In this document: in pieces, positions 17,963 through 27,333 of the stretch
Numbering within the stretch: position 1 is the stretch's first letter
Layout of the letters: each line of letters starts with the position of its first letter
Source of the DNA: Demequina sp. NBRC 110055
GTDB taxonomy: Bacteria; Actinomycetota; Actinomycetes; Actinomycetales; Demequinaceae
Length of the DNA: 64,000 nt
Reading direction: 5' to 3'
Assembly: GCF_002090135.1 (NCBI RefSeq)
Contig: NZ_BBRL01000007.1
Span: forward strand, 154,315 to 218,314
Position numbers and translations under genes: made by a program
The notes under the pieces: model-generated
What the model was told of the DNA's origin: nothing
The model's database searches: none
What the model saw: the letters and a program-made list of their open reading frames with translations, nothing else

Positions 17963-18802
17963 TCAGTAAAGCGACAGCCCACCATCGGACTTGATGACCT
18001 GGCCGACCACCCATGCGCCCTCGTCCGAGCACAGCCAGGCGATGAGTCGTGCGGGATCCGCGGGCTCGCCGAACCGCCCGAACGGCGTCCGCGCCCGCCA
18101 CTCGTCGATCGGGCCCAGGTCGCGGTCCGTGGAATCAGAGTCCAGATAGCCCGTATTGACGGGTCCGGGGTTGATCGTGTTGAGGATGATGCCCAGCTCG
18201 AGCAATTCCGCCGCCACCGTCGCCGTCACACCGGACAACGCGGCCTTGGATGCGGCGTAGGCAACCTCGCCGCGCATGGCGCCATCGCCCTGACCGGACG
18301 TCATCCAGATCACGCGACCCACAGGGCCAGGGAGGGGAGTGCGCTCGCCGTGGTCGCCCGGACGTGCCCCGCCAGCGACGCCACCGTGGAGCGCCGCAAA
18401 CGCCGACGTCATGAGCAGCGTGGCCCGCGTGTTGGCCTCCCAGAACGCGGTGAGCCGCTCGGCGGTCATGTCGTGGATCGAGCCATCGTCGCCGCTCTTG
18501 GCCTGGTTGCACACCAGCACATCGAGCGTTCCGGTGAGGCCCGCAGCCTCAGCCACGAGCGCCTCGGGCGCTCCCGGCAAACGGAGGTCGACGCCCGCCT
18601 CTCCGACCATCGCGCCGGGCGCCGCGAACGTCCGCAATTCGGCGACGACCTCGTCAATGTCGTCGCCGCCCCACGGCTGGTCGAGGTCGTGAGGCCGGTG
18701 ATGCTGGATGAAGACGGACGCGCCGTCCTCGAGGAAGCTCCTGGCCACGGCAAAGCCGATGCCGCGGCGGCGTGAAACTCCGGTCACAAGTGCGGTGTGC
18801 AT
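17963..18802 (-). CDS. Short-chain dehydrogenase/reductase
   Basis: 279 residues. The Rossmann nucleotide-binding motif is TGVSRRRGIGFAVA, close to TG-x3-GIG, with VCNQAK in place of the usual NNAG. The catalytic Tyr-x3-Lys is YAASKAAL, preceded by MTSGQ. An insertion near residues 35-50 (HHRPHDLDQPWGGDD) distinguishes it from classical members. SNSTDRDLGPIDEWRARTPFGRFGEP-type residues near the C-terminus are typical of quinone or ketoacyl reductases. The substrate is unknown. The start at 18802 gives the canonical HTALVTG opening; an in-frame start lies 57 bases farther upstream. Confidence 0.85.
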   Translation of the reverse strand: MHTALVTGVSRRRGIGFAVARSFLEDGASVFIQHHRPHDLDQPWGGDDIDEVVAELRTFAAPGAMVGEAGVDLRLPGAPEALVAEAAGLTGTLDVLVCNQAKSGDDGSIHDMTAERLTAFWEANTRATLLMTSAFAALHGGVAGGARPGDHGERTPLPGPVGRVIWMTSGQGDGAMRGEVAYAASKAALSGVTATVAAELLELGIILNTINPGPVNTGYLDSDSTDRDLGPIDEWRARTPFGRFGEPADPARLIAWLCSDEGAWVVGQVIKSDGGLSLY

Positions 18803-18876
18803 GACGGTGAGCGTCCCACAGGACGCACAGAATTGCTGACAACGACGGTGAGTGTCCAATGAGGGGAGGTACTAGC

Positions 18877-19257
18877 GTGGCACCCATGAGCACAGCCATG
18901 TGGCAGCGGGTTGAATCCATCGCCATCGCAGCAGGCATCGTGCTGGTGACCGTCATGGGCTTCGGCTACGCGTGGTGGTGGCTGCTCGCCCTCTTCCTGG
19001 TCTTCGACCTCAGCGCGCTTGGTTACCTCGCGGGTCCGCGCGTGTGTGCCGTGCTCTACAACGCCGGTCACTCGTACATTGGTCCCGTCCTTGCGGCCGG
19101 GCTTTTCGCCCTGTCGGGGGCCGATGCCGTGATGATTGCCGCTCTTGCCTGGGCTTTCCATGTCGCGGCGGACCGGGCGTTGGGGTACGGGCTGAAGGAG
19201 AACGACGACTTTCAACATACCCACCTGGGTTGGATCGGCAAGCGCGAGGCGCACTGA
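18877..19257 (+). CDS. DUF4260 family membrane protein
   Basis: 126 residues with four hydrophobic stretches (about 14-33, 34-50, 61-80, 83-100) and the family ending DDFQHTHLGWIGK. Function is unknown. GTG 18877 is preferred because GGAGG (18865-18869) lies 7 bases upstream; ATG 18886 is too far from it. It diverges from the SDR gene. Confidence 0.85.
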   Translation: MAPMSTAMWQRVESIAIAAGIVLVTVMGFGYAWWWLLALFLVFDLSALGYLAGPRVCAVLYNAGHSYIGPVLAAGLFALSGADAVMIAALAWAFHVAADRALGYGLKENDDFQHTHLGWIGKREAH

Positions 19258-19368
19258 GGGTCCACGACGACACGGCCAGGTGCGCCAGAGCACACTGGCC
19301 GTCCACCACGGCGCAGGGGAAGGCCGAGGGGGGAGCGCAGGGCAGACAGGCAGGTGGGGTCAGCCCGA

Positions 19369-19380
19369 TAGGCTGGGCGG
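19369..19380 (+). promoter_or_regulatory. hisD leaderless promoter (-10 TAGGCT)
   Basis: TAGGCT (19369-19374), 6 bases, then the GTG of hisD. No ribosome-binding site is present. The hexamer and spacing match those before yggT and hisH. Confidence 0.55.
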
Positions 19381-20688
19381 GTGCTGAGCCGCATCGATCT
19401 CCGTGACCGTGACCTCACCGCCCGCGAGCTGCTCCAGGTGGTGCCCCGAGCTGACCTCGACGTCAGCCACGCCATCGAGATCGTGACGCCCATCATCAAC
19501 GATGTGCGCGAACGCGGAGCCGCGGCGCTGCGCGAGTACGCCGCGAAGTTCGACGGCGTCGAGATCGAACACCTGCGGGTGCCGCGCGAGCGCATCGACC
19601 AGGCGCTTGAGACGCAGGACCAGGCGGTGATCGACGCGCTGCGCGAGGCCATCGCCCGCGTGCGCACGTTCCACGAGGCCACGGTCCCGCCGCCCGTCGC
19701 GGTCGAGGTGGCAGCTGGTGCTCAGCTCGCGCAACGCTGGGTGCCCGTGGGCCGAGTAGGTCTCTACGTGCCCGGCGGACTGGCGGTCTACCCGAGTTCC
19801 GTGGTGATGAATGTGGTGGCGGCCCAAGCGGCGGGCGTGCCGTCCATCGCGGTCGCGACGCCCCCGCAGAAGGAGTTCGGTGGCGAACCGCACCCCACGA
19901 TCTTGGCCGCGTGCGCGCTGCTGGGCGTCGACGAGGTTTACGCCGCCGGAGGCGCCCAGGCGGTGGCGATGCTCGCCTATGGCGTCGACGACTTATGCGA
20001 CCCGGTCGACATCATCACGGGTCCCGGCAATGTCTACGTCGCGGCCGCCAAGCGCGCGGTCAACGGCGTGGTGGGCATCGACGCCGAGGCTGGTCCCACC
20101 GAGATCGCGATCATCGCGGACGACTCTGCCGACCCTGAGTTTGTGGCCGCCGACCTGCTGAGCCAGGCCGAGCACGATCCCCTCGCGGGATCCGTCCTCA
20201 TCACCGACTCCGAGGTTTTTGCCGAGCGCGTGGAGCAGGCCCTGGGCCGCCGCGCCGACGACACCAAGCACCTCGCCCGCACCAAGGAGGCCCTCACCGG
20301 CGTGCAGTCGGCCGTGATCCTCACCAAGAACATCGCGCAGTCCATCCAGGTTGCCGATGCCTACGGTGCCGAGCACCTCGAGATCCACACGCGTGACGCC
20401 GACGACGTCGCCGGCCGCATCCGCAGCGCCGGCGCGATCTTCGTGGGCCCGTACAGCCCCGTGCCACTCGGCGACTACATGGCCGGCTCCAACCACGTGC
20501 TCCCCACCGGTGGCACCGCACGGTTCGCGAGCGGCCTCAACACCACGAGCTTCCTCAAGGCGATCCAGTACATCCGCTACAGCGAGAGCGCGCTGAAGGA
20601 GATCGGCCACAAGGTTGTCGCGCTCGCGAACGCCGAGGATCTACCGGCCCACGGGCAGGCCATTCAGGCTCGTCTCGAGCGTTCATAG
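19381..20688 (+). CDS. hisD: Histidinol dehydrogenase
   Basis: 435 residues, the usual length. HisD performs the last two oxidations of histidine synthesis, from histidinol to histidine with NAD and zinc. Family motifs: YVPGGLAVYPSSVVMN, EVYAAGGAQAVAMLAYG, ITGPGNVYVAAAKR, QAEHDPLAGSVLIT and HLEIHTRD. SNHVLPTGGTARFASGL completes the zinc and substrate region. It stands apart from hisC-hisB, with a lipoprotein and recQ between, an interrupted version of the usual hisD-C-B order. Confidence 0.97.
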   Translation: MLSRIDLRDRDLTARELLQVVPRADLDVSHAIEIVTPIINDVRERGAAALREYAAKFDGVEIEHLRVPRERIDQALETQDQAVIDALREAIARVRTFHEATVPPPVAVEVAAGAQLAQRWVPVGRVGLYVPGGLAVYPSSVVMNVVAAQAAGVPSIAVATPPQKEFGGEPHPTILAACALLGVDEVYAAGGAQAVAMLAYGVDDLCDPVDIITGPGNVYVAAAKRAVNGVVGIDAEAGPTEIAIIADDSADPEFVAADLLSQAEHDPLAGSVLITDSEVFAERVEQALGRRADDTKHLARTKEALTGVQSAVILTKNIAQSIQVADAYGAEHLEIHTRDADDVAGRIRSAGAIFVGPYSPVPLGDYMAGSNHVLPTGGTARFASGLNTTSFLKAIQYIRYSESALKEIGHKVVALANAEDLPAHGQAIQARLERS

Positions 20689-20705
20689 AGCAACGGCCAA
20701 GGTCG

Positions 20706-21167
20706 ATGCGCGTCTCAGGTGTCGTCGTGAGCATTGTGGCGGCAGGGATGGCGCTCGCGGCGTGCGACACGACTGACGAGGCCCTGGGCGAAGCACAGGC
20801 GGGCTTTGGTGTGCCGCGGCAGCCCGATGACGCCCCGATCGAGGGCGAGCGCACCGACATCTCGGGCGTGGTGCGGGTGCGAGGCAACGACTGCGTCGAC
20901 CTCGAAGTCGATGGCTTGCAACGCTGGGCCGTCTGGCCGGCCGATTCTGGCGCCGTTGACGGCGGTGCGATGCCCGAACTTGACGGTGTGGCCGTGGACG
21001 CGGGCGACGGGATCACGGGTACGGGCGCGCTGGTGACCGCCGATGCGTTGCCCGATTGGGGTGGCGACGGCTACTTCGCGGCTTTCGGAGGCTTCTGCGA
21101 CGCGGACAAGGTCGGCGTGGTGGTTCTCGACCACGCGACGATCTCCCCACGGCGCGCCCAACGCTGA
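20706..21167 (+). CDS. Small lipoprotein, unknown function
   Basis: 153 residues. The signal peptide MRVSGVVVSIVAAGMALAAC carries a lipobox LAAC with the lipidated Cys at 20. The mature domain is acidic with two more cysteines (GNDCVDL and GFCDADK), which could form a disulfide. No family was recognised. It starts 17 bases after hisD and is convergent with the recQ-like gene. Confidence 0.7.
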   Translation: MRVSGVVVSIVAAGMALAACDTTDEALGEAQAGFGVPRQPDDAPIEGERTDISGVVRVRGNDCVDLEVDGLQRWAVWPADSGAVDGGAMPELDGVAVDAGDGITGTGALVTADALPDWGGDGYFAAFGGFCDADKVGVVVLDHATISPRRAQR

Positions 21168-21175
21168 GGCGACTC

Positions 21176-23410
21176 CTACCGCACCCCAAGCACAAACGGG
21201 TAGACGGCGGAGGCCCCGGCCTGCTGAAGCAGCCGCGCCGCCACCGTGAGTGTCCAGCCGGAGTCCGTGTAGTCGTCGACCAGCAGCACCGCGCGCCCGC
21301 CAAGCGACGCGGCCGCCGCGTCCTCGAGCCGCAGCCGCCGCGCCACCACGGCGAGCCGCTGCGCCGAGTTCAGGTCATGCCGTCCCGGCTCCTCGAGCCC
21401 GGCCGCGGGCGACAGCCAGCCCAGGAACGGCATCTGCAGATACCTGGCTAGCCCGGGCGCGAGGTGGCCCATGAGCTGCGGCCGCGTCGTGGACCGCACC
21501 CCGACCACCGCGTCGATGGTCCGTACCCGGGTGAGGCCCGCGCCCGTCCACAGTCCGTCCCAGTCGTCGAGCACACGGGTCGCCGCTCCGCGCAGCGGCA
21601 CCGGCGTCTCGCCGTCCACCGGCGCGCCCGACGCGTCGCGCGACTCCAACAGCTCGCGCAACTGCACGGCCCACCCCAGCCCGTCCAGGCGGGCCACGGC
21701 GCGTCCCGTCTCGGCCTGTTCGCCGGCGGGGATGCGCCCGCGTAGGTCCAGCCCCATGCGGTCCACGCCGCTGGGCCACTGCTTGCGGGCCACGACCTCC
21801 ACGCCGACGCGGTCCATTTGCGTGCGAGTGGCCGCGACGGCATCGGCCGTCGGCACGGCGGGTAGCGACACCCCTCCACACACGTCGCACCGCCCGCACT
21901 GCCACCCATCGACCAGCTCCGGATCGTCGAGAACCCGCCGCAGGAACGCCATCCGGCACGTTTCCAGCCGCTCGTACTCGAGCATCGTGTCCTGCTCCGC
22001 CGCCCGCGCCGCCGCCACCCGCGCATACCGCTCGGCGTCGTACGCCCACGGCTCGCCCGTCGCGACCCAGCCGCCCTGGACTCGGCGCACCGCGCCGTCC
22101 ACATCGAGCACCTTGAGCATCGACTCGAGCCGGCCGCGGCGCAGGTCCACAGCGGTCTCCAACGCGGGCACGGACGTGGACCTTTCTGCCGACAACGCAC
22201 CCAGCGCGGCACGTACCTGCTCCTCGGGCGGGAATGCCTGGGAGCCGAACCACTCCCAGATCGCGCGATCCTCGGATCCCGGCAGCAGCACCACCGTCGC
22301 CCGGTCCACGCCGCGCCCCGCTCGCCCCACCTGCTGGTAGTACGCGATGGGGGAGGACGGCGCGCCCAGGTGCACTACGAAGGCGAGGTCGGGCTTGTCG
22401 AAGCCCATACCCAAAGCGGACGTCGCGATGAGCGCCTTCACGCGATTGGCCTTGAGGTCCTCCTCGAGGCTCTCGCGCTCGGTCGGATCCGTGCGCCCCG
22501 TGTACGCCGCGACCTCGAGCCCGGCGGAGCGGAGTTGCGACGCCACCTCCTCCGCCGCGGAGACCGTGAGGCAGTACACGATCCCCGAGCCGTCGATCTC
22601 AGTGAGCGCCCCCGCGAGCCATGCCACCCGCGCGGCCGGATCTGGCAGCGACACCACCGCGAGGTGCAGCGACTCGCGGTCCAGCTCTCCGCGCAGCACC
22701 AGGACCTCCTCGCGGAGGGCGGTCTCGTCGCCTCCCGCCACGGCATCGGCCACCGCCGCGGGCGCCCGCACGCCCAGCTGCTCGGCCACATCCGCCGTCA
22801 CCCGCGCGTTCGCGGTCGCCGTCGTGGCGAGCACCGGGATGCCCTCGGGTAGGTCCGCCAACAGCGTCCGAATGCGCCGGTAGTCGGGCCGGAAGTCGTG
22901 ACCCCAGTCGGAGATGCAGTGCGCCTCGTCGATCACCACCAGGCCGGCATCGGCCGCGAGCCGGGGCAGCACCTCGTCGCGAAAGCCAGGGTTGTTGAGG
23001 CGCTCGGGCGAGCACAGCAGCACGTCGATCTCTCCACGGGCAATCGCGGCGTGCACGTCGTCCCACTCGGTTACGTTCGCGGAATTCACCGTCGCCGCCC
23101 GCGCCCCGGCGCGCGAGGCCGCCGCGATCTGATCGCGCATGAGCGCGAGCAGGGGGGAGACGATGACCGTCGGGCCCGCCCCACGCGCCCGCAGCAGCAT
23201 GGTCGCCACGAAGTACACCGCGGACTTTCCCCACCCAGTGCGCTGCACCACGAGTGCCCGCGCATGCCTCGACACCAGCGCCTCGATCGCGGTCCACTGG
23301 TCGTCGCGCAGTGCCACCTCGTCGCGGCCCACCAGGCGGCGCAGCGAGGCCTCGGCCTCCTCGCGGAGCGAGGTCTCGGTGGCCGATGCGACAGCGGGCT
23401 GCGTACTCAT
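21176..23410 (-). CDS. RecQ family DNA helicase fused to a phosphoribosyltransferase-like domain
   Basis: 744 residues. RecA domain 1 has Walker A RTGWGKSAVY (57-66), SPLLALMRDQ and DEAHCISDWGHDFRPDY (161-177); domain 2 has GIVYCLT, ATSALGMGFDKPD and QQVGRAGR. A RecQ zinc site (CRMAFLRRV then WQCGRCDVC) follows. Instead of ordinary wing and HRDC domains, the C-terminal 200 residues end in VLLVDDYTDSGWT (708-720), which matches the PRPP-binding loop of type I phosphoribosyltransferases such as ComF. RecQ unwinds DNA 3' to 5'. What the PRTase-like domain does is unknown. The start at 23410 was chosen over an upstream in-frame candidate that would overlap the hisC promoter region. Confidence 0.88.
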   Translation of the reverse strand: MSTQPAVASATETSLREEAEASLRRLVGRDEVALRDDQWTAIEALVSRHARALVVQRTGWGKSAVYFVATMLLRARGAGPTVIVSPLLALMRDQIAAASRAGARAATVNSANVTEWDDVHAAIARGEIDVLLCSPERLNNPGFRDEVLPRLAADAGLVVIDEAHCISDWGHDFRPDYRRIRTLLADLPEGIPVLATTATANARVTADVAEQLGVRAPAAVADAVAGGDETALREEVLVLRGELDRESLHLAVVSLPDPAARVAWLAGALTEIDGSGIVYCLTVSAAEEVASQLRSAGLEVAAYTGRTDPTERESLEEDLKANRVKALIATSALGMGFDKPDLAFVVHLGAPSSPIAYYQQVGRAGRGVDRATVVLLPGSEDRAIWEWFGSQAFPPEEQVRAALGALSAERSTSVPALETAVDLRRGRLESMLKVLDVDGAVRRVQGGWVATGEPWAYDAERYARVAAARAAEQDTMLEYERLETCRMAFLRRVLDDPELVDGWQCGRCDVCGGVSLPAVPTADAVAATRTQMDRVGVEVVARKQWPSGVDRMGLDLRGRIPAGEQAETGRAVARLDGLGWAVQLRELLESRDASGAPVDGETPVPLRGAATRVLDDWDGLWTGAGLTRVRTIDAVVGVRSTTRPQLMGHLAPGLARYLQMPFLGWLSPAAGLEEPGRHDLNSAQRLAVVARRLRLEDAAAASLGGRAVLLVDDYTDSGWTLTVAARLLQQAGASAVYPFVLGVR

Positions 23411-23489
23411 GCCCACCACGGTAGGGGGAGCCTGTGACAAGGTCGGCCACGGCATCGGCCGCCCGCACGGAACAGAACCGCGCGACTAC

Positions 23490-23502
23490 TAGACTTCCGG
23501 CC
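23490..23502 (+). promoter_or_regulatory. hisC promoter (-10 TAGACT)
   Basis: TAGACT (23490-23495), 7 bases, then the hisC ATG. No ribosome site is visible, consistent with a leaderless hisC-hisB message. Confidence 0.5.
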
Positions 23503-24597
23503 ATGACCCTGCCCCTGCGCCCCGACCTCGCGGGGCTCGAGCCGTACGGCGCCCCGCAGCTGTCCGTCGCAGCGCGCCTCAACGTCAACGAGAATCCGTA
23601 CTCGCCGCCGCCCGTGGTCGTCGACGCGATCACGCAGGCCGTGCGCAAGGTCTCCGAGGGACTCAACCGCTACCCAGATCGTGACTTCACGCTGCTGCGT
23701 CAGGACCTCGCGACGTACCTGGCAGCGGAGTCCTATGTCGACTTCGTCGAGGCGCGCAACATCTGGGCCGCGAACGGCTCGAACGAGGTCATGCTGCACC
23801 TCCACCAGGCCTTCGGCGGTCCTGGCCGCACCATCATGAGCTTTGCGCCCACGTATTCGATGTACCCCGAGTACGCGCGCGACTCGCTCACCGAGTACGT
23901 CGCCGTGCCGCGCAATGACGACTTCACGATCGACGTCGAGGCCGCCGTCGCGGCCATCCGGGAGCGCCAGCCCAGCCTCGTCATTGTCGCGAGCCCCAAT
24001 AACCCCACGGGCACCGCGCTCACGCTCGACGAGGTGGAGGCCCTGTACGCCGCGACCGAGGACGTCGAGGGCGGCTGCGTGCTGGTGATCGACGAGGCGT
24101 ACGCGGAGTTCAGGCGCGCCGGCGTGCCGAGCGCCGCGAGCCTCATCCCCACGCACCCCAACCTCGCCGTGAGTCGCACCATGTCCAAGGCGTTTGCCCT
24201 GGCAGGCGGCCGTCTGGGATACCTCGTCGCGCACGAGCCGCTGATCGACGCGCTGCGCGTGGTGCGCCTGCCGTACCACCTGAGCGCGGTGACCCAGGCG
24301 GTCGCGCGCGCCGCGCTGGCCCACCACCGCGAGCTCCAGGCGCAGGTCGACGAGATCCGCGCCGAGCGCGACGACACCGTCGAGTGGCTGCGAGAGCAGG
24401 GCTACACGGTCGCGGACACGGACGCGAACTTCTGCCTGTTCGGGCCCTTCGAGGACCGTGAGAAGGTATTTGAAGGGCTGCTCGCGCGCGGAGTGCTGAT
24501 CCGCGTCACGGGTCCCGAAGGATGGCTGCGAGTGTCGATCGGCACCGCGACGGAGATGGCGCTGTTCCGCAGCGCCCTGATGGAGGTCACTGCATGA
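23503..24597 (+). CDS. hisC: Histidinol-phosphate aminotransferase
   Basis: 364 residues, fold-type I PLP aminotransferase. It shows LNVNENPY near residue 26, NGSNEVM (91-97), SPNNPTG (164-170), VIDEAYAEF (195-203) and [17 protein letters not shown] with the PLP lysine at 229. It transfers the amino group from glutamate to imidazole-acetol phosphate. The stop overlaps hisB by 4 bases (ATGA). Confidence 0.96.
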   Translation: MTLPLRPDLAGLEPYGAPQLSVAARLNVNENPYSPPPVVVDAITQAVRKVSEGLNRYPDRDFTLLRQDLATYLAAESYVDFVEARNIWAANGSNEVMLHLHQAFGGPGRTIMSFAPTYSMYPEYARDSLTEYVAVPRNDDFTIDVEAAVAAIRERQPSLVIVASPNNPTGTALTLDEVEALYAATEDVEGGCVLVIDEAYAEFRRAGVPSAASLIPTHPNLAVSRTMSKAFALAGGRLGYLVAHEPLIDALRVVRLPYHLSAVTQAVARAALAHHRELQAQVDEIRAERDDTVEWLREQGYTVADTDANFCLFGPFEDREKVFEGLLARGVLIRVTGPEGWLRVSIGTATEMALFRSALMEVTA

Positions 24598-25193
24598 GCC
24601 GCACCGGACGCATCGAGCGCGCCACGAGCGAGTCGCAGGTGCTCGTCGAACTCGACCTGGACGGCTCGGGCGAGACGGACATCGACACCGGCGTCCCGTT
24701 CTACGACCACATGCTCACCGCGCTGGGCAAGCACTCGCTGATGAATCTCACGGTCAAGGCGACCGGGGACGTGCACATCGACTCGCACCACACGGTCGAG
24801 GACATCGCCATCTGCATCGGCGAGGCGCTCAAGATCGCGCTGGGCGACAAGGCTGGTATTTCCCGCTTTGGCGACGCCTTGGTGCCGCTCGACGAGGCCC
24901 TGGCGCAGTGCGTGGTCGACGTCTCGGGCCGCCCGTACTTCGTGCACGTCGGCGAGCCCGTCGGTCAGGCCACGCACCTGATCGGCGGCAACTTCGCGGG
25001 CTCACTGACCGGCCACGCGCTGGAGTCGATCGCCCACCACGCCGGCATCTGCGTCCACATGCGCGTGCTCGCCGGGCGCGACCCTCACCACATTGTCGAG
25101 GCCCAGTTCAAGGCCCTCGCCCGGGCGCTGCGCTTCGCAGTGACGGCCGATGCGAGGGTCAAGGGCATCCCATCCACGAAGGGCGCGCTGTGA
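24594..25193 (+). CDS. hisB: Imidazoleglycerol-phosphate dehydratase
   Basis: 199 residues, monofunctional HisB as in actinobacteria. Metal-binding motifs: [22 protein letters not shown] and HHAGICVHM. It dehydrates IGP to imidazole-acetol phosphate, the substrate of HisC. The start overlaps the hisC stop; the stop overlaps the GTG of the next gene (GTGA), so the three form one coupled unit. Confidence 0.97.
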   Translation: MSRTGRIERATSESQVLVELDLDGSGETDIDTGVPFYDHMLTALGKHSLMNLTVKATGDVHIDSHHTVEDIAICIGEALKIALGDKAGISRFGDALVPLDEALAQCVVDVSGRPYFVHVGEPVGQATHLIGGNFAGSLTGHALESIAHHAGICVHMRVLAGRDPHHIVEAQFKALARALRFAVTADARVKGIPSTKGAL

Positions 25194-25804
25194 CGCAGGA
25201 CAGCCACGGCGGCAACGACGACCTGGGCGGCATCGAGATTCCTGACGACCTGTCGAGCCTCGACAGCGCCGCGCCCCAGGGCGAGACCGGCCGCCATGTC
25301 GAGGAGGACACGGTCGCGATCTTCACGCCCATCCAGAACGGTCGCGTGCTGGCCGCGGTGTGCGCGCTCAACGGCGTGCAGGGCCGCTGCATCGAGACCT
25401 CCGCGGGTGCCTTTGCGGTGCTTGACGACACCTCGCGCGGCGCGACCGATGCCGCCGGCCAGGTGGTCAGTGCGTTCGTGAAGCAGCAGCCCATCCTCGC
25501 GATGGAGCGCCGCGCGGGCCAGATCACCATTCACCGCTGGATGGCAGGCGTGAAGGGCGACAAGCTGCCCCCGGGCCTCGCGCTCGACGAGGCTCCCGGC
25601 GTCATCACGACCCTCATGAGCGGCGTGCAGACCATGGACGAACTTGCCATGACGCACCCCGGCAAGGTCTTCGACGCCCGCATGAGCAAGTTCCAGGCCT
25701 TCCGTGAGTTGCGCGCCGCGTCCAAGGACGCGAAGAAGGCCTACAAGGCTCAGCAGGAGAACAAGAAGAACTCCGACCCGAACCCCGACGGCTCGGGGGA
25801 GTAG
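25190..25804 (+). CDS. Conserved protein of unknown function in the histidine operon
   Basis: 204 residues, with no recognised catalytic motif. The N-terminus is acidic; the middle (about 42-160) is a regular alpha/beta region ([28 protein letters not shown]), and the C-terminus is a Lys-rich helix ([16 protein letters not shown]). It starts inside the hisB stop codon (GTGA), so it is translated with hisB. I recall similarly placed uncharacterised genes between hisB and hisH in other actinobacteria, which would make it a candidate for an accessory histidine-pathway factor; this is inference from position. Confidence 0.75.
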   Translation: MTQDSHGGNDDLGGIEIPDDLSSLDSAAPQGETGRHVEEDTVAIFTPIQNGRVLAAVCALNGVQGRCIETSAGAFAVLDDTSRGATDAAGQVVSAFVKQQPILAMERRAGQITIHRWMAGVKGDKLPPGLALDEAPGVITTLMSGVQTMDELAMTHPGKVFDARMSKFQAFRELRAASKDAKKAYKAQQENKKNSDPNPDGSGE

Positions 25805-25866
25805 GGGCGGCCGATGCCGTGGCTGGCTCGGTCGCGGCGCTCACCGCTCGGAGGGCGTAGGCCCTG

Positions 25867-26583
25867 TTAGCGCACCCTGCTGTCGCGTAGGCGGGCCTCG
25901 GCGTCGCGCACCTTGGCCTCGGACTCGGCGATGCCCTTGTCGTAGCGCACCTGGGCGTCGTTGAGGCGGACCGTTGCCTGCTCATTGGCGGTGGCCACGG
26001 CCTGTTCGGCCTCGCGCGTGGCCTCGTCGCGCTGGCGGGTGACCTCGTCGACGTGCTCGCCGGCGCTCGTGATGCGCGCCGCAAGCCCTCGCACGGCGGA
26101 CTCCTGATCGGGCTTGAAATCGATGGTCTCGCGGTGCTCGCCGTCCTCGATGGTGAGCGTCGTTCGGCGGGTGTCGTCGTCGCCCTCGGCCACGGGCGCG
26201 GCGCCGGCCGCCTCGGCGGTGGCGCTGAGTTGAGGCGTCACGGCGCGCGTCCCGCCAGGCGTGGTGAGCTCGAGCGAGGTGAGCGTGACGGTGCCAGCCG
26301 GCCCCTTGACCTGGTCGAGGCGGTCCGAGCCGATGGCGAGCGCACCGTCCAGTCGCGACTTCGCGTCCTTGACGGCGCGGTCGGTGTCCTTTTCCACGGC
26401 CTTGAAGTCGCTCTTGAGCTCGGAGACGCACTTCTTGTGTGCCTGCTGGGCGTAGTGGAGGTCGCGCTGTTCGGGGCTCATGGCGTTGACCTTGCGCCGG
26501 CGACTGAGCCGCAACGCGATTGTGATGAGCAGGAGCGCCACGGCAACCGCGGCGACAATGATCAGGATCTGCGTCATGTTCAT
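25867..26583 (-). CDS. Membrane-anchored coiled-coil protein
   Basis: 238 residues. One N-terminal membrane helix (about 5-25) is followed by RRRK, then predominantly helical, charged sequence with coiled-coil character at 35-75 and 170-235. A short central segment (90-150) is beta-like (GTVTLTSLELTTPGG, TTLTIEDGEHRETIDF). AGGAGGT lies 6 bases before the ATG, an ideal ribosome site. It runs against the surrounding histidine genes and separates hisH from hisB. Function unknown. Confidence 0.75.
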   Translation of the reverse strand: MNMTQILIIVAAVAVALLLITIALRLSRRRKVNAMSPEQRDLHYAQQAHKKCVSELKSDFKAVEKDTDRAVKDAKSRLDGALAIGSDRLDQVKGPAGTVTLTSLELTTPGGTRAVTPQLSATAEAAGAAPVAEGDDDTRRTTLTIEDGEHRETIDFKPDQESAVRGLAARITSAGEHVDEVTRQRDEATREAEQAVATANEQATVRLNDAQVRYDKGIAESEAKVRDAEARLRDSRVR

Positions 26584-26635
26584 GGGTGTACCTCCTGGTA
26601 GGGCAACGACGTTGGGGCGCCGTTCATGCCCTCGG

Positions 26636-26647
26636 TAGGCTTGCGGG
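26636..26647 (+). promoter_or_regulatory. hisH leaderless promoter (-10 TAGGCT)
   Basis: TAGGCT (26636-26641), 6 bases, then GTG 26648. The arrangement matches the hisD promoter, so both his units may share expression signals. It supports GTG 26648 over ATG 26651 as the start. Confidence 0.5.
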
Positions 26648-27304
26648 GTGATGACCCCCGTCGTAACCGTCCTTGACTATGGCTTTGGCAACGTCCGTTC
26701 CGCGGTCCGTGCGCTCGAGCACGTGGGGGCGCGCGTCACCCTCACGGCAGACCGCGAGATCGCCGAGAATGCCGACGGCCTCGTGGTACCCGGCGTCGGA
26801 GCGTTCGAGGCCGTGATGGGTGGGCTGCGCTCCGTGCGCGGCGACCAGATCGTGGGCCGGCGCCTGTCGGGCGGACGCCCGGTGCTGGGGATTTGCGTGG
26901 GTCTTCAGGTCATGTTTGAGCGCGGCGTGGAGCACGGTGTCGAGGCCGAGGGCCTCGATCAGTGGCCCGGCACCGTCGAGCTGTTGCAGGCTCCCGTGGT
27001 GCCCAACATGGGCTGGGCCCCAGTCGATGTGCCGGAGGGTTCCACACTGTTCGATGGCGTCGAGGACGAGCGCTTCTACTTCGTGCACTCGTACGGCGTG
27101 CGGGAGTTCCCGCTGGGCACGACGGAAGACACGGGCCGCTTCGCGGCGCCGCTCGTGACGTGGTCGGAGGCCGGGCCGGAGGGGCACTCGGATCGATTTG
27201 TGGCGGCCGTCGAGAACGGGCCCCTCACGGCTACCCAGTTCCACCCCGAGAAGTCAGGCGAGGCGGGCCTGCACCTGCTGAAGAACTGGGTGGAGTCGCT
27301 CTAG
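26648..27304 (+). CDS. hisH: Imidazole glycerol phosphate synthase, glutamine amidotransferase subunit
   Basis: 218 residues, class I glutaminase. DYGFGNVRS and PGVGAF open the domain; the nucleophile elbow is GICVGLQ with Cys83 (usually GICLGMQ), and the catalytic dyad is in TQFHPEKSG. Together with HisF it makes IGP and AICAR. hisF is not in this window. hisA follows 1.8 kb downstream, separated by a lipoprotein and a metal-response pair. Confidence 0.96.
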   Translation: MMTPVVTVLDYGFGNVRSAVRALEHVGARVTLTADREIAENADGLVVPGVGAFEAVMGGLRSVRGDQIVGRRLSGGRPVLGICVGLQVMFERGVEHGVEAEGLDQWPGTVELLQAPVVPNMGWAPVDVPEGSTLFDGVEDERFYFVHSYGVREFPLGTTEDTGRFAAPLVTWSEAGPEGHSDRFVAAVENGPLTATQFHPEKSGEAGLHLLKNWVESL

Positions 27305-27333
27305 CGCTGGCCGCCTCTCGCCGCCACACTGAG

